Below, in pieces: positions 1-9,074 of a DNA stretch of 64,000 nucleotides. Made by a program: the position numbers and the translations under genes. The stretch comes from Shimia sp. R9_2 (GTDB taxonomy: Bacteria; Pseudomonadota; Alphaproteobacteria; Rhodobacterales; Rhodobacteraceae): assembly GCF_017743735.1 (NCBI RefSeq), contig NZ_JAGHRO010000001.1:620001-684000 (forward strand). The letters run 5' to 3'. The notes below the pieces were generated by a model. It did no database searches. It saw only the letters and a program-made list of their open reading frames with translations, and was not told the DNA's origin. Position 1 is the first letter of the stretch, and every line of letters starts with the position of its first letter.

Positions 1-1487
1 ATCGCGACCTTGTCAAAAGTGATCGCGCTTTTGCCGGTGCCAAGCAGGGATTTGATCGAGATCGGCTGATGACTGAGATAGCGCTCACTCAGTGCGTCCA
101 TACCGTGGTTGTGCTCGCCAGCATGCAGCGCATAGCTGAGCAGCATGGTGTCATCAATCGGGGCGACTGCGATGTTGTAGTTGGCGAAAACTTTGCAGTC
201 GTATTTGGCGTTCTGGAAGATTTTCAGAACAGACTCGTCTTCGAGCACGGGTTTAAGCGCATCGAGCACCTCATTGAGAGGCATTTGCCCTTCTTGCGGC
301 TCATCGCCACCAAAGAGATCATCGGTGGCCCCCTTTTTGTGACCCACAGGGATGTAGCAGGCCTCGCCCGGCTCGACGGAAAGGCAGATGCCCGCGAGCG
401 CCGCGACCATTTCATCCAGAGAATTGGTTTCCGTGTCCACAGCGACATAGCCGCGTTTCATGATCGCTGCGATCCAGCGATCCAGCGCTTCACGATCCCG
501 GACCCATTCGTATTTTTCCGCATCAAAGGGTACATCTTCGGCGCTGTCTTCGACAGTAGCGGTCCCCGATGCTGTCGGTTCCGGCAAAACAGGTGCTTCG
601 ACGCCGAGCTTATCTGCTGCGCGTTTCATAAGGGTGCGCAGTTCCATATCTGCAAGGAAGCTCAGCAGCGTTTCAGGCTCGGCATCCTGCACTTCCAGAT
701 CATCGAGTGTAAAATCAAGTGCCATGTCGCAATCTAGTTGCACGAGCCTTTTAGACAGTTCGATCTGGTCGCGTTTCTCGATCAAGGTCTGGCGGCGTTT
801 GGGCTGTTTGATCTCTTCAGCGCGGTCCAGCAGCTCCTCAAGAGAGCCATATTCATTGATCAGCAGAGCGGCGGTTTTGATGCCGATGCCGGGCGCGCCA
901 GGGACGTTGTCGACACTGTCACCCGCAAGCGCCTGCACATCCACAACCCGTTCGGGGCCGACGCCGAATTTCTCATGCACGCCGTCGCGATCGATGCGTT
1001 TGTTTTTCATCGCGTCGAGCATTTCGACGCCATCTCCCACCAGCTGCATCAGATCTTTGTCAGAGCTGATGATGGTGCAACGGCCACCGGCTTCGCGAGC
1101 CTGACAAGCCAAGGTGGCGATGATGTCATCGGCTTCAAAGCCTTCGATCTCTTTGCAGGCAATATTGAACGCGCGTGTGGCATCACGGGTCAGCGGGAAC
1201 TGTGGCACCAGATCTTCGGGCGCAGGGGGACGGTTGGCTTTGTACTGATCATAGAGATCATTGCGGAAGCTCTTGCCGGAATAGTCAAAGATCACCGCCA
1301 CATGGGTGGGGGCGTCGGGGCCGGAATTGTCTTCGATGTAGCGCTGCAGCATGTTGCAGAAGCCGGAGACCGCGCCGATGGGCAGGCCGTCTGATTTGCG
1401 CGTGAGCGGCGGCAAGGCGTGATAGGCACGAAAAATAAAAGCCGATCCGTCGATCAGATGCAGGTGACATCCTTTGCCAAAACCCAT
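1..1487 (-). CDS. polA: DNA polymerase I, N-terminal part (cut by window edge)
   Basis: Replication and repair polymerase; about 495 N-terminal residues are visible and the polymerase domain lies beyond position 1. The ATG is at 1487 on the minus strand. The 5'-nuclease domain is intact: FDYSGKSFRNDLY near residue 67, EADDIIAT near 118 and SSDKDLMQL near 141. A 3'-5' proofreading domain follows, with the Exo I motif DTETNSLD near 350 and the Exo II motif NAKYD. The two acidic Exo I residues are present, so proofreading is probably active, unlike in Taq-type enzymes. The frame is open to the edge with no stop. Divergent from the lysine gene at 1628. Confidence 0.95.
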   Translation of the reverse strand, partial: MGFGKGCHLHLIDGSAFIFRAYHALPPLTRKSDGLPIGAVSGFCNMLQRYIEDNSGPDAPTHVAVIFDYSGKSFRNDLYDQYKANRPPAPEDLVPQFPLTRDATRAFNIACKEIEGFEADDIIATLACQAREAGGRCTIISSDKDLMQLVGDGVEMLDAMKNKRIDRDGVHEKFGVGPERVVDVQALAGDSVDNVPGAPGIGIKTAALLINEYGSLEELLDRAEEIKQPKRRQTLIEKRDQIELSKRLVQLDCDMALDFTLDDLEVQDAEPETLLSFLADMELRTLMKRAADKLGVEAPVLPEPTASGTATVEDSAEDVPFDAEKYEWVRDREALDRWIAAIMKRGYVAVDTETNSLDEMVAALAGICLSVEPGEACYIPVGHKKGATDDLFGGDEPQEGQMPLNEVLDALKPVLEDESVLKIFQNAKYDCKVFANYNIAVAPIDDTMLLSYALHAGEHNHGMDALSERYLSHQPISIKSLLGTGKSAITFDKVA

Positions 1488-1627
1488 CGCGTGGTCCTCT
1501 TTTTGCTTGGCTCCGTTGTGCCATGTGGTCACCGCCACCGCCACCCGGAAATTGCGGGATCTGGCCTGCCTCTTGTCATTGCCGCAGTGGGCTGATCTAT
1601 GGAAACGCGACTATCAGGGGAGCCGAG

Positions 1628-2683
1628 ATGACACATCTTTGGGTACGGGCCGAACAACGGCCGAATGAGGAACGGGTCGGGCTGACGCCGGACGGGGCAA
1701 AAGCTCTGATCGACAAAGGCATCCGTGTGACTGTCGAGGAAAGCTCAGTTCGTGCAATCGGGATTGAGGGTTACGAAGCCGCAGGCTGTGAGATTGCCGT
1801 AGAGAACAGCTGGCCTGAGGCCCCCAAGGACGCCATTATCTTCGGCCTTAAAGAGTTGCCAGAAGACGGTACGCCTGTGCCGCATCGCCACATAATGTTT
1901 GGCCATGCTTTCAAAGGACAGCACTCTGGTGTTGCGCTGCTCAAACGCTTTAAGGCTGGTGGCGGCACGCTTTATGATCTTGAATATCTGGTGGATGAGG
2001 CCGGGCGCCGTGTGGCCGCTTTTGGCTATTGGGCGGGCTATGCCGGGGCGGCGGTGACGCTGAAGAGCTGGGCGGCGCAGCAGCGGGGCGAGGTTTGCGG
2101 CCCTGTTGGGGTTTATGGCGGCAAAGAGGCGTTGCTGGCAGATCTGGGCGCGGAGCTCGATGCGCTGGGCGCGGCGCGCCCCTCTGCGATTGTGATCGGC
2201 GCGCTGGGCCGTGTGGGCACCGGGGCGGCAGATCTGCTGACGGCGATGGGTTGTGATGTGACCAAATGGGATATGGCGGAGACCGCCTCTGGTGGGCCGT
2301 TTCCGGAAATTCTGGCGCATGATCTGTTTCTGAACTGCATTTTTGCGCGCCCCGGCACCCCTGTGTTTGTGCCGCAGGAGGCGCTGAGCGCGGCGCGGCA
2401 GCTCACGGCGATTGGCGATGTGGCTTGTGATCCGGACAGTGATTACAACCCTGTGCCGGTCTATGATCGGGCCACCACCTGGGAGGCGCCTGCGCTGCGG
2501 GTGGCGCAGGATCCGGTGCTGGATGTGATGGCGATTGACAATCTGCCCTCCATGCTGCCGGTGGAAAGCTCGGAAGATTACGCGGCGCAGTTGCTTGAGA
2601 CCTTGATGACATTGGATGATCTGGGCGGTGGCGTTTGGACCCGCGCGGAAGCTGATTTCATCGCGCATTCCAAAGATTTGTGA
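1628..2683 (+). CDS. Saccharopine dehydrogenase (NAD+, L-lysine-forming; lysine-ketoglutarate reductase type)
   Basis: Interconverts lysine plus 2-oxoglutarate with saccharopine. The 351-residue protein has the alanine-dehydrogenase/transhydrogenase-type N-terminus (RAEQRPNEERVGLTPDG) and the GHAFKGQHSG segment typical of LYS1-type enzymes, then an NAD-binding half (VIGALGRVGTG). The ATG at 1628 follows a GGGGAG ribosome site; longer in-frame readings have no such site. It is followed after 28 nt by a saccharopine reductase gene, so the two steps are encoded by separate neighbouring genes, not by a fused bifunctional enzyme as in plants and animals. In this setting breakdown of lysine is more likely than synthesis, since dapB in the same window indicates the diaminopimelate route for making lysine. 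Confidence 0.88.
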   Translation: MTHLWVRAEQRPNEERVGLTPDGAKALIDKGIRVTVEESSVRAIGIEGYEAAGCEIAVENSWPEAPKDAIIFGLKELPEDGTPVPHRHIMFGHAFKGQHSGVALLKRFKAGGGTLYDLEYLVDEAGRRVAAFGYWAGYAGAAVTLKSWAAQQRGEVCGPVGVYGGKEALLADLGAELDALGAARPSAIVIGALGRVGTGAADLLTAMGCDVTKWDMAETASGGPFPEILAHDLFLNCIFARPGTPVFVPQEALSAARQLTAIGDVACDPDSDYNPVPVYDRATTWEAPALRVAQDPVLDVMAIDNLPSMLPVESSEDYAAQLLETLMTLDDLGGGVWTRAEADFIAHSKDL

Positions 2684-2711
2684 AGAAAAGACCTTTGAGG
2701 GGAGAAGAGAG

Positions 2712-3854
2712 ATGACCATTCATTGGTGTGGCACCGGCCTGTCGGCCATTCCCGGTCTGCGTCGCCTGATAGATGCAGGGCGTGAGGTGACCGTGTGGAA
2801 CCGGACGGTGGAAAAAGCGCAAGAGGCGGTGGGCGATCTGACCCAGGACATCCGCGCGTTTGACATCGAGACGCTTGGCGCTGTGCTGGCCAAAGGCGAT
2901 GTGGTGGTGTCTATGTTGCCGGGTGACTGGCATGTGCCGCTGGCGGAGCTGTGCATTTCCAAAGACGCGCATTTTGTGAGCTCTTCTTATATTGCGCCGG
3001 AGATGAAAGCGCTGGACGCCAAGGCCAAAGCAGCCGGTGTGGCCTGTGTGAATGAGGTGGGGCTCGATCCCGGGATCGACCACCTTATGGCGCATGCGCT
3101 GGTGGCGGATTACCGCGGCTCTGAGGCGTTTGATGCGGACAACACCCTGAGCTTCATCAGTTACTGCGGTGGTGTGCCCAAACATGCCAACCCGTTCCGC
3201 TATAAATTCAGCTGGTCGCCGCTGGGTGTGCTGAAGGCGCTGCGCTCGCCGTCCCGCTCGATCCGCGATGGGCAGCCGTTTGATGTGAACCGCCCGTGGG
3301 ATGCGATTTCGAGCTATGAGGCGCCGCTGGCGACGCCGGAGAGCTTTGAGGTCTATCCGAACCGCGACAGCATTCCGTTTATGGGAGACTATAAGTTTGA
3401 CCCGGATTGGAACGTGAAAGAGTTTGTGCGCGGCACGCTGCGCCTGAACGGCTGGGCGGAGGCCTGGAGCGATGTGTTCCGCGAGATCGAGACCCTGAGC
3501 GGGCCGGAAGGCGATACGCGTCTGAAAGAGATGTCCGATCAGTTCTGGGCCGAGAATGCCTATGACGAAGGGGAGCCTGACCGGGTGATCCTCTGTGTGG
3601 GGCTGAAGGCGGAGAAAGACGGCGCGGAGGTCTATAACAAGACATATGCCATGGACGCCTGGGGCGATGAGCGTGGCACGGCGATGGCGCGGCTTGTGTC
3701 TATTCCGGTGTCGCTGGCCATCGAGTCCGTTCTGGAGGGGGCAATTGCACCCGGCGTGCATGCAGCGCCGTCAGAGCCTGCGCTGTTTGAGAGCTGGCTG
3801 GGCCACATCGGCACTTTGGCGCAGCATATGGAAATCGTCGATCACACGGCGTGA
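2712..3854 (+). CDS. Saccharopine dehydrogenase (L-glutamate-forming; saccharopine reductase type)
   Basis: Splits saccharopine into glutamate and 2-aminoadipate semialdehyde. The 380-residue protein starts with a Rossmann-type CGTGLSAIPGLRRLI segment and carries the family motif NEVGLDPGIDHLMAH near residue 116. The start at 2712 sits behind a purine-rich GGGGAGAAGAG site and gives a normal family length. It forms an operon with the upstream lysine-forming partner, and a strong terminator hairpin closes the unit. No aminoadipate-semialdehyde dehydrogenase gene is seen nearby, so that next step must be encoded elsewhere. Confidence 0.88.
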   Translation: MTIHWCGTGLSAIPGLRRLIDAGREVTVWNRTVEKAQEAVGDLTQDIRAFDIETLGAVLAKGDVVVSMLPGDWHVPLAELCISKDAHFVSSSYIAPEMKALDAKAKAAGVACVNEVGLDPGIDHLMAHALVADYRGSEAFDADNTLSFISYCGGVPKHANPFRYKFSWSPLGVLKALRSPSRSIRDGQPFDVNRPWDAISSYEAPLATPESFEVYPNRDSIPFMGDYKFDPDWNVKEFVRGTLRLNGWAEAWSDVFREIETLSGPEGDTRLKEMSDQFWAENAYDEGEPDRVILCVGLKAEKDGAEVYNKTYAMDAWGDERGTAMARLVSIPVSLAIESVLEGAIAPGVHAAPSEPALFESWLGHIGTLAQHMEIVDHTA

Positions 3855-3876
3855 TGCTGTCTGATTGAGATTGCGG

Positions 3877-3911
3877 CGGGCCTGAGGGGAGCACTCTCAG
3901 GCCCGTTTTTT
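3877..3911 (+). terminator. Rho-independent terminator of the saccharopine operon
   Basis: Perfect 10-bp stem (CGGGCCTGAG / CTCAGGCCCG) with a 9-nt loop, followed by six T. It ends the two-gene lysine operon, and the opposite-strand oxidoreductase gene ends just after it. Confidence 0.85.
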
Positions 3912-3917
3912 GTGCGA

Positions 3918-4511
3918 TCAGGCCGCCTCTGCGCCGATTTTGGCGGCGCGTTTGATCCATTTGTCTGCGACACCGGCCTTGGGGTGGCTGGCGCCGGTAA
4001 ATTGCGTGACTTTGACCGGTTTGATGCCGACAAACTCCAGAATCTGCTGCTGGATCTGGACAATCAGAGCGTTGCGATAAAACAGGCGGAAGAACCAGCC
4101 CGGCGTGTCCGAGAGCAGGAGCACGCGTCCGGTGCGCCCGGTGAGCAGCGGGGCAGGCAGGCCGAGTTTTGTGGTGTTGCGCGTGTCAAAGGTGCGGCCC
4201 GGCAGGAAGGCGCGGTCAAACACCCCTTTTAGCTTGGCAGGCAGCCCGCCCCACCACATCGGCGTGGCCACCACCACATGTTCGGCCCATTCGATGTCTT
4301 GCAGGAGGGTTTCCAGATCTGCCTCCAGCGGCTTTTGGTTCACATAGCCGCCAAAGCCGTAGTCCGGATCAAACTCCAGATCATGCAGATTGGTGAGGCG
4401 CACCTCGTGGCCGGCGGTTTTCGCGGCGGTTGCGTAGGATTGCGCCACGGCACCTGTCAGCGAGGCTTTGGCCGGGTGGCCGTTCAATATGAAAATGCGT
4501 TTCTGGGTCAT
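3918..4511 (-). CDS. NAD(P)H:quinone oxidoreductase, flavodoxin-like fold (NQO1/MdaB/KefF family)
   Basis: Predicted FMN/FAD-dependent two-electron reductase of quinones or similar electrophiles. The 197-residue protein begins MTQKRIFILNGHPAKASL, the usual flavin-phosphate-binding start, and has TPMWWGGLPAKLKGVFDRAF in its middle, typical of the family. The ATG at 4511 lies 6 nt behind GAGGAG; an upstream in-frame ATG at 4556 would overlap the operator-like dyads and has no ribosome site. It is divergent from a TetR regulator, and the shared 100-nt region holds three matching dyads, so it is probably repressed by that TetR protein and induced by a toxic or redox-active compound. Confidence 0.85.
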   Translation of the reverse strand: MTQKRIFILNGHPAKASLTGAVAQSYATAAKTAGHEVRLTNLHDLEFDPDYGFGGYVNQKPLEADLETLLQDIEWAEHVVVATPMWWGGLPAKLKGVFDRAFLPGRTFDTRNTTKLGLPAPLLTGRTGRVLLLSDTPGWFFRLFYRNALIVQIQQQILEFVGIKPVKVTQFTGASHPKAGVADKWIKRAAKIGAEAA

Positions 4512-4528
4512 GTGATTCTCCTCAATAT

Positions 4529-4592
4529 TGACCGTGGTCATATTTATTTCGCTCAAAAATGACTGTGGTCAATTAAAATTTGACCTCAGTCA
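4529..4592. promoter_or_regulatory. Three TGACY-NN-RGTCA operator-like dyads
   Basis: Three 12-bp imperfect palindromes sit between the divergent oxidoreductase and TetR genes: TGACCGTGGTCA at 4529, TGACTGTGGTCA at 4560 and TGACCTCAGTCA at 4581. Their start spacings of 31 and 21 bp are close to three and two helical turns, which would put bound dimers on one face of the helix. The likely ligand is the adjacent TetR protein. This is inference from position and symmetry. Confidence 0.7.
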
Positions 4593-4613
4593 ATTTTTGT
4601 GCCAGAAAGCCGC

Positions 4614-5198
4614 ATGAGCAGAGCTGTCCAATCCCGCACCCTGAAAACCCGCGCCAAGTTGTTGGCGGCGGCGACTGACATCATTTCAGAGGGGGGCTAT
4701 GAGGCCATGCGGGTGGAGGAGGTGGTGCTGCGCGCCGGCGTGGCCAAGGGCACGTTTTTTGCGCATTTCAAAGACAAAGATGCCTTGATGGATCAGTTGA
4801 TCGGCGCGGAGATTGACCGGCATCTGGATCGGCTGGAAGCGCTTGCGCCGCCCAAGTCGATTGCCGAGATGGTGGATGCGCTTATGCCGCTGACTGCGTT
4901 CATGAGCTGTGAGCGCTATGTGTTTGATGTGATCCTGCGCCACTCCGGTGCGGCGGCCAATAGCGAGATCGGCGCGATTGCCAAGACATTTGGCCGCCAT
5001 GCGGAGGTTGTGGCGCACTGGCTGAGGGACCGCCCGTTTCGCACAGATATTTCTGTGGAACTTCAGGCAGAGGGGGTTCAGGCCTTTGCCATTCAGGCGG
5101 TGTCTCTGGTGTTTTGTGCGCTGCACAGTGCAACCGCACCCCGGGCGCGGTTGGAAACCTATCTGGAGGCCTGGTTGAGGCCGCAAGCCTCGGCGTGA
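4614..5198 (+). CDS. TetR/AcrR-family transcriptional regulator
   Basis: Predicted ligand-responsive repressor of 194 residues. The N-terminus has the family helix-turn-helix: TRAKLLAAATDIISEGGYEAM followed by RVEEVVLRAGVAKGTFFAHF. The rest is a helical ligand and dimerisation domain whose ligand cannot be read. ATG 4614 is favoured because a GTG at 4599 adds only five residues, and neither start has a clear ribosome site. It is divergent from the flavodoxin-fold oxidoreductase, with shared operator dyads, and its stop codon abuts the stop of the convergent DUF3775 gene. Confidence 0.85.
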   Translation: MSRAVQSRTLKTRAKLLAAATDIISEGGYEAMRVEEVVLRAGVAKGTFFAHFKDKDALMDQLIGAEIDRHLDRLEALAPPKSIAEMVDALMPLTAFMSCERYVFDVILRHSGAAANSEIGAIAKTFGRHAEVVAHWLRDRPFRTDISVELQAEGVQAFAIQAVSLVFCALHSATAPRARLETYLEAWLRPQASA

Positions 5199-5525
5199 TC
5201 AGCCGCGCCGGATCAGATCGTCTTCTTCTGCGCTAAGTGAGAGACCGAGCTCTTCCATGCCGTTTTCCAGGTGGTCGGACACATGCGGCGAGCCGAGCAG
5301 GTAATCTGCGGTTGGCACGGTGTTTTCGCTTTTGGCGGTCATGATGGCCTCTTCAAGATCTTCGGCGGAAAAACTGTCCCGGCCGATCCACATCACCGCC
5401 ACAAGGCTGGCCTGTTCGTCTTCGTTCAGACGGTCGATAAAGGCCCGCAATTCTCCTTCGGCGCGATCAAGTTCGCGCGACATCAGAACCACTTGCGCCA
5501 CTTTCCAGGCTGAAATTTCAAGCAT
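5199..5525 (-). CDS. DUF3775-family protein of unknown function
   Basis: Small acidic 108-residue protein, conserved in alphaproteobacteria. It opens MLEISAWKVAQVVLMSRELD and contains VAVMWIGRDSF, LEEAIMTAK and YLLGSPHVSDHLENGMEELG, which matches DUF3775 as I recognise it. No signal peptide or membrane segment is seen. A good AGGAG ribosome site precedes the ATG at 5525. It lies downstream of rmuC on the same strand with a 111-nt gap. No function can be assigned from the sequence. Confidence 0.75.
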   Translation of the reverse strand: MLEISAWKVAQVVLMSRELDRAEGELRAFIDRLNEDEQASLVAVMWIGRDSFSAEDLEEAIMTAKSENTVPTADYLLGSPHVSDHLENGMEELGLSLSAEEDDLIRRG

Positions 5526-5636
5526 TTTGCGTCTCCTAGCGTGTTGTCAGAAGAATGCGCATCCGAAGGGCGCGAGTCTTTGATATGGCGCAAAGTCGTT
5601 TTTTCTGGTGGCACGACCCGCTGGAGGGCAACAGGC

Positions 5637-6959
5637 TTAGGGGTCGGCTTTGGACAGCGGCACCACTTTGCTGTCCTCACTCTGGGCCAATTCTTCAAAG
5701 TCGAAATTGTCCAGCCGACGCGCACGGCGTCCGGCTTTGTCAGCGCTGATCTTGATTTCGCTGATGTCTTTGGCAGCCTGGCCGAAGTGACGATCCAGAT
5801 TTTCCACCCGCGTGCCCAGGCGATCAACATCCGCATAGAGCAGGCCAAGCTCTGTGCGGATGGCACCGGCCTGTTCGCGCATGCGGGCGTCTTTGAGGAT
5901 CGCGCGCATGGTGTTGAGCGTGGCCATGCAGGTGGTTGGCGAGACAATCCAGACTCGCGCTGTGAAGCCTTCGTGCACTAGCTCCGGGAACTTGGCGTGC
6001 AACTCTGCGTAAATCGCTTCGCTGGGCAGAAACATCAGCGCGCCATCCGCGGTTTCCCCCTCAAGGATGTATTTTTCCGAAATATCCTTGATGTGTTTGC
6101 GCACCGACGTCTTGAACAGCTGGATACCGGCTTTGAGCTCTGCCTCAGTTTCTGAGCGCAGCATGGCCTCATAGGCTTCCAACGGGAATTTGCTGTCGAT
6201 CACGATTGGGCCCGGCGGGTTGGGCAGATGGATCAAACAGTCGGCGCGCTTACCATTCGAGAGCGTATGTTGCAGCGCGTAGCTGTCGCTGGGCAGGGCT
6301 TTGGAAACGATGTCGTTCAGCTGGATTTCACCAAAGGCGCCGCGGGTCTGTTTGTTGGAGAGAATGTCCTGAAGGCTGAGCACATCGCCGGACAGGCGGG
6401 TGATGTTCTCTTGCGCCTTGTCTATGGTTTGCAGCCGCTCCTGAAGCTGGGTCAGCGATGTGGCAGTCTGTTTGGCGTTGCCCATGAGGGAGGTGTTGAG
6501 CTTCTCCTGCATGTCGTTGAGCGCGGTGCCGGTGCGCATCTGCATGTTGGAGAGGTTTTCCTGCAACTGCAGCTGTTGGGCGGCCAGCGTGTCTGACATT
6601 TTCTGCTGCATGGAGGCGAGGTTTTCGCCGGTGCTGCGCTGCACTTTGGCGAGGTTTTCGTGCATGTTGACCTGCACTTCGCCAAGGCGCTGTTCCATCA
6701 GCGTGGCGATCTGGCTTTGCGATTGGGCCTGCGCGCGCAGGCCGCCATCAAGCTGGGCCTGACCGGTGGCGAGCTGATCCACGCGTTGTGTCATCTGGCC
6801 CATATGCTGGGCGATGAAGGCCTCTGTCTGGGCCGCGCGGTTCTGTGCCGTGTTGCGCAGGAGCACAAACAGCAGCACTACGGCAAAGCCCATGCCGCCC
6901 AGAAGATAGAGCAGTGCGGTGTCAGAGTTGGCAAGCAAAGTGGTCAGTTCGGTCATCAT
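5637..6959 (-). CDS. rmuC: DNA recombination protein RmuC homologue
   Basis: Predicted membrane-anchored nuclease-fold protein that limits inversions between short repeats. The 440-residue protein has one N-terminal membrane helix ([19 protein letters not shown]), a long Gln/Met-rich coiled coil (roughly residues 35-210), then the RmuC core with [18 protein letters not shown] and a [11 protein letters not shown] segment. Its ATG at 6959 overlaps the mutL stop in an ATGA junction, so translation is probably coupled. Association with the mismatch-repair gene fits a shared genome-stability role. Confidence 0.9.
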   Translation of the reverse strand: MMTELTTLLANSDTALLYLLGGMGFAVVLLFVLLRNTAQNRAAQTEAFIAQHMGQMTQRVDQLATGQAQLDGGLRAQAQSQSQIATLMEQRLGEVQVNMHENLAKVQRSTGENLASMQQKMSDTLAAQQLQLQENLSNMQMRTGTALNDMQEKLNTSLMGNAKQTATSLTQLQERLQTIDKAQENITRLSGDVLSLQDILSNKQTRGAFGEIQLNDIVSKALPSDSYALQHTLSNGKRADCLIHLPNPPGPIVIDSKFPLEAYEAMLRSETEAELKAGIQLFKTSVRKHIKDISEKYILEGETADGALMFLPSEAIYAELHAKFPELVHEGFTARVWIVSPTTCMATLNTMRAILKDARMREQAGAIRTELGLLYADVDRLGTRVENLDRHFGQAAKDISEIKISADKAGRRARRLDNFDFEELAQSEDSKVVPLSKADP

Positions 6960-8881
6960 GTTCGTCCAAACAGCCGCTCGATGTCGGCCAGTTTCAATTC
7001 CACATAGGTGGGGCGCCCGTGGTTGCATTGGCCGGAGTGCGGCGTGGCTTCCATTTCGCGCAAGAGGGCATTCATTTCTTCGGCGCGCATGCGGCGGCCT
7101 GAGCGGATTGAGCCGTGACAGGCGACGCGGCTGAGGATGGCTTCCAGCTTGGCCTGCACCGACATGGTTTCGCCGTCTTCGTCCAGCTCGTCCAAGATGT
7201 CGAGCACCATTGCGCGCGCGTTGACTTCACCCAGCAGCGCCGGGGTTTCGCGAACCGCCACCGCGCCGCCACCGAAGGCCTCTATGGTGAGGCCAAGCTT
7301 GGACAAAGGCTCCGACACGGCCAAAATGCGGGCACAGTCGACCTCGGAAAGCTCGATGATCTCGGGGATCAGCAGGGCCTGCGCGGCGACGCCGTTTTCC
7401 GCCATCTGGCGTTTGAGTTTTTCATAGACCAGACGTTCGTGTGCGGCGTGTTGATCGACAATCACCATGCCGGTTTCGGTCTGGGCCACGATGTAGTTCT
7501 CATGGACTTGCGCGCGGGCTGCACCCAAAGGCAGGCCCTCGGCGGGGACCTCCTGTGGAGTGTCGAGCGCCTCTGCGGGCTCTACACGTGCGCTGTAGGC
7601 TTCGCTGAGTTCAGCAAAGCCCGGTTCCTGAACCACAGGTGCTTGTGGAAAGGGCGCTTGAGCTTGGTAGGCGGCGGTGCGTGCGCCAAGCGAGGGGCGG
7701 TCCATCTGGTAGATGCGGGCTGGGCCTGAGGCAGACGCCTGTGGGGTTGCGCCAAGCGCGCCCATTGGTTCAGGACGGAAGGCGCCAAGGGTTGCGCCCG
7801 CCACGGTGGTGGAGGCGCGGTGGCCCGCTTCGGCCAAAGCATGACGCAGGCTGGAGACAATCAGCCCGCGGGCCATGCCGGAATCGCGAAAGCGGACTTC
7901 GGATTTGGCGGGGTGGACGTTCACATCCACCAGATGCGGGTCGCAGTCGATGAACAGCGCAGCGGCGGGATGACGATCCCGGCTGAGATAGTCAAAATAG
8001 GCCCCACGCAACGCACCAACCAGCAGCTTGTCCTTCACAGGGCGACCATTCACAAAGAGATATTGCGCCACCGCAGAGCCGCGCGAATAGGTCGGCAAGG
8101 CGGCATAGCCAATGAGGCTCAGGCCTTCGCGCTCTGCATCAATCTTGAGCGCGTTTTCGGCAAATTCCTTGCCTAGAATCCGCGCCAGCCGGCCATGCAG
8201 CGCGTCAAAGAGGTCTCCGCTTTCGGCCTCAGCGCGGAAAGAGATGCGCCCTTCGCCGCCGCCGGTGACGTCGCGCAGGGTGAAGCCGATGAAGGGTTCC
8301 GCCATGGCCAGACGTTTGACCACATCGGTGATCGCCTGCGCTTCAGCGCGATCGCTGCGCATGAATTTAAGGCGGGCAGGCGTGGCATAAAACAGATCGC
8401 GCAGCTCAACGATGGTGCCGCCTGAGAGCGCGGCGGGTTTGACGGGCCCCATGGCTCCGCCTTCCACCGTGATGCTGGCCGCAGGGGCGCGGCCCACGCG
8501 GCTGGTGATGGTCAGGCGTCCAACCGCCCCAAGCGAGGGCAGGGCCTCGCCGCGAAAGCCAAAGGTGTGGATATCAAGTAGATCGCTGCCATCAATTTTC
8601 GATGTGGCATGACGGGATAAAGCGAGAGGAAGCTGATCTTCGGTAATGCCGCATCCATCATCGGTGATCCGGATCAGGGTTTTGCCGCCATCCGCATAGG
8701 CAATCTCGATCCGCGTCGCACCAGCATCAATGGCGTTCTCCACGAGTTCTTTGACTGCAGAAGCAGGACGTTCGACAACTTCGCCAGCAGCGATCCGGTT
8801 GATCGCGGCATCGTCAAGTTGGCGGATTACGGGCTGCGTTGGCGCGTTTGAGGGGCTTATGTTGGGGTTATCCACAGGCAT
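6956..8881 (-). CDS. mutL: DNA mismatch repair protein MutL
   Basis: Mismatch-repair matchmaker. The 641-residue protein carries the GHKL ATPase motifs [26 protein letters not shown] and GFRGEAL, a long linker (about residues 350-450), and a C-terminal domain with [12 protein letters not shown], which fits the DQHA(X)2E(X)4E motif of endonuclease-active MutL, plus GQCNHGRPT near the end. That fits a bacterium without MutH. The start is uncertain: ATG 8881 gives the usual short N-terminus before [16 protein letters not shown], while the frame stays open to 8992; no strong ribosome site marks either. Confidence 0.93.
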   Translation of the reverse strand: MPVDNPNISPSNAPTQPVIRQLDDAAINRIAAGEVVERPASAVKELVENAIDAGATRIEIAYADGGKTLIRITDDGCGITEDQLPLALSRHATSKIDGSDLLDIHTFGFRGEALPSLGAVGRLTITSRVGRAPAASITVEGGAMGPVKPAALSGGTIVELRDLFYATPARLKFMRSDRAEAQAITDVVKRLAMAEPFIGFTLRDVTGGGEGRISFRAEAESGDLFDALHGRLARILGKEFAENALKIDAEREGLSLIGYAALPTYSRGSAVAQYLFVNGRPVKDKLLVGALRGAYFDYLSRDRHPAAALFIDCDPHLVDVNVHPAKSEVRFRDSGMARGLIVSSLRHALAEAGHRASTTVAGATLGAFRPEPMGALGATPQASASGPARIYQMDRPSLGARTAAYQAQAPFPQAPVVQEPGFAELSEAYSARVEPAEALDTPQEVPAEGLPLGAARAQVHENYIVAQTETGMVIVDQHAAHERLVYEKLKRQMAENGVAAQALLIPEIIELSEVDCARILAVSEPLSKLGLTIEAFGGGAVAVRETPALLGEVNARAMVLDILDELDEDGETMSVQAKLEAILSRVACHGSIRSGRRMRAEEMNALLREMEATPHSGQCNHGRPTYVELKLADIERLFGRT

Positions 8882-9009
8882 ATTACGAAATGTAGCATGT
8901 TCTTGTTTGATTCTACCACCGAGATTGCGGGTTTCAGTTGGTCGTTTTTGCTCCACTAAAATCCGTTGAGATGTCGCTCTCTTACTGGACACTCCCCGAC
9001 CGTGGTTTC

Positions 9010-9027
9010 ATAATTTGATCAAATTAT
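9010..9027. promoter_or_regulatory. Perfect 18-bp palindrome upstream of the aminotransferase
   Basis: ATAATTTGATCAAATTAT is fully self-complementary. It lies 47 bp upstream of the aminotransferase ATG and about 130 bp upstream of mutL. The AT-rich arms around a central GATC look like a dimeric regulator site, of GntR/FCD type or similar. The regulator is not identifiable from this window. Confidence 0.6.
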
Positions 9028-9074
9028 TGAATCGACGCACAGGACACAGCTGTGCCACCAACGGGAGCATCACC

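Noticed and set aside
69-1394. Long plus-strand frames across polA
   Set aside because: They are antisense shadows; the minus-strand frame gives clear 5'-nuclease and exonuclease motifs over the same DNA.
1745-3761. Long minus-strand frames opposite the saccharopine genes
   Set aside because: GC-rich antisense shadows with His/Arg-rich, motif-free translations; the plus strand encodes clear enzymes.
9015-9074. N-terminal extension of the aminotransferase from a TTG start
   Set aside because: It would begin inside the 18-bp palindrome and adds residues foreign to the family.
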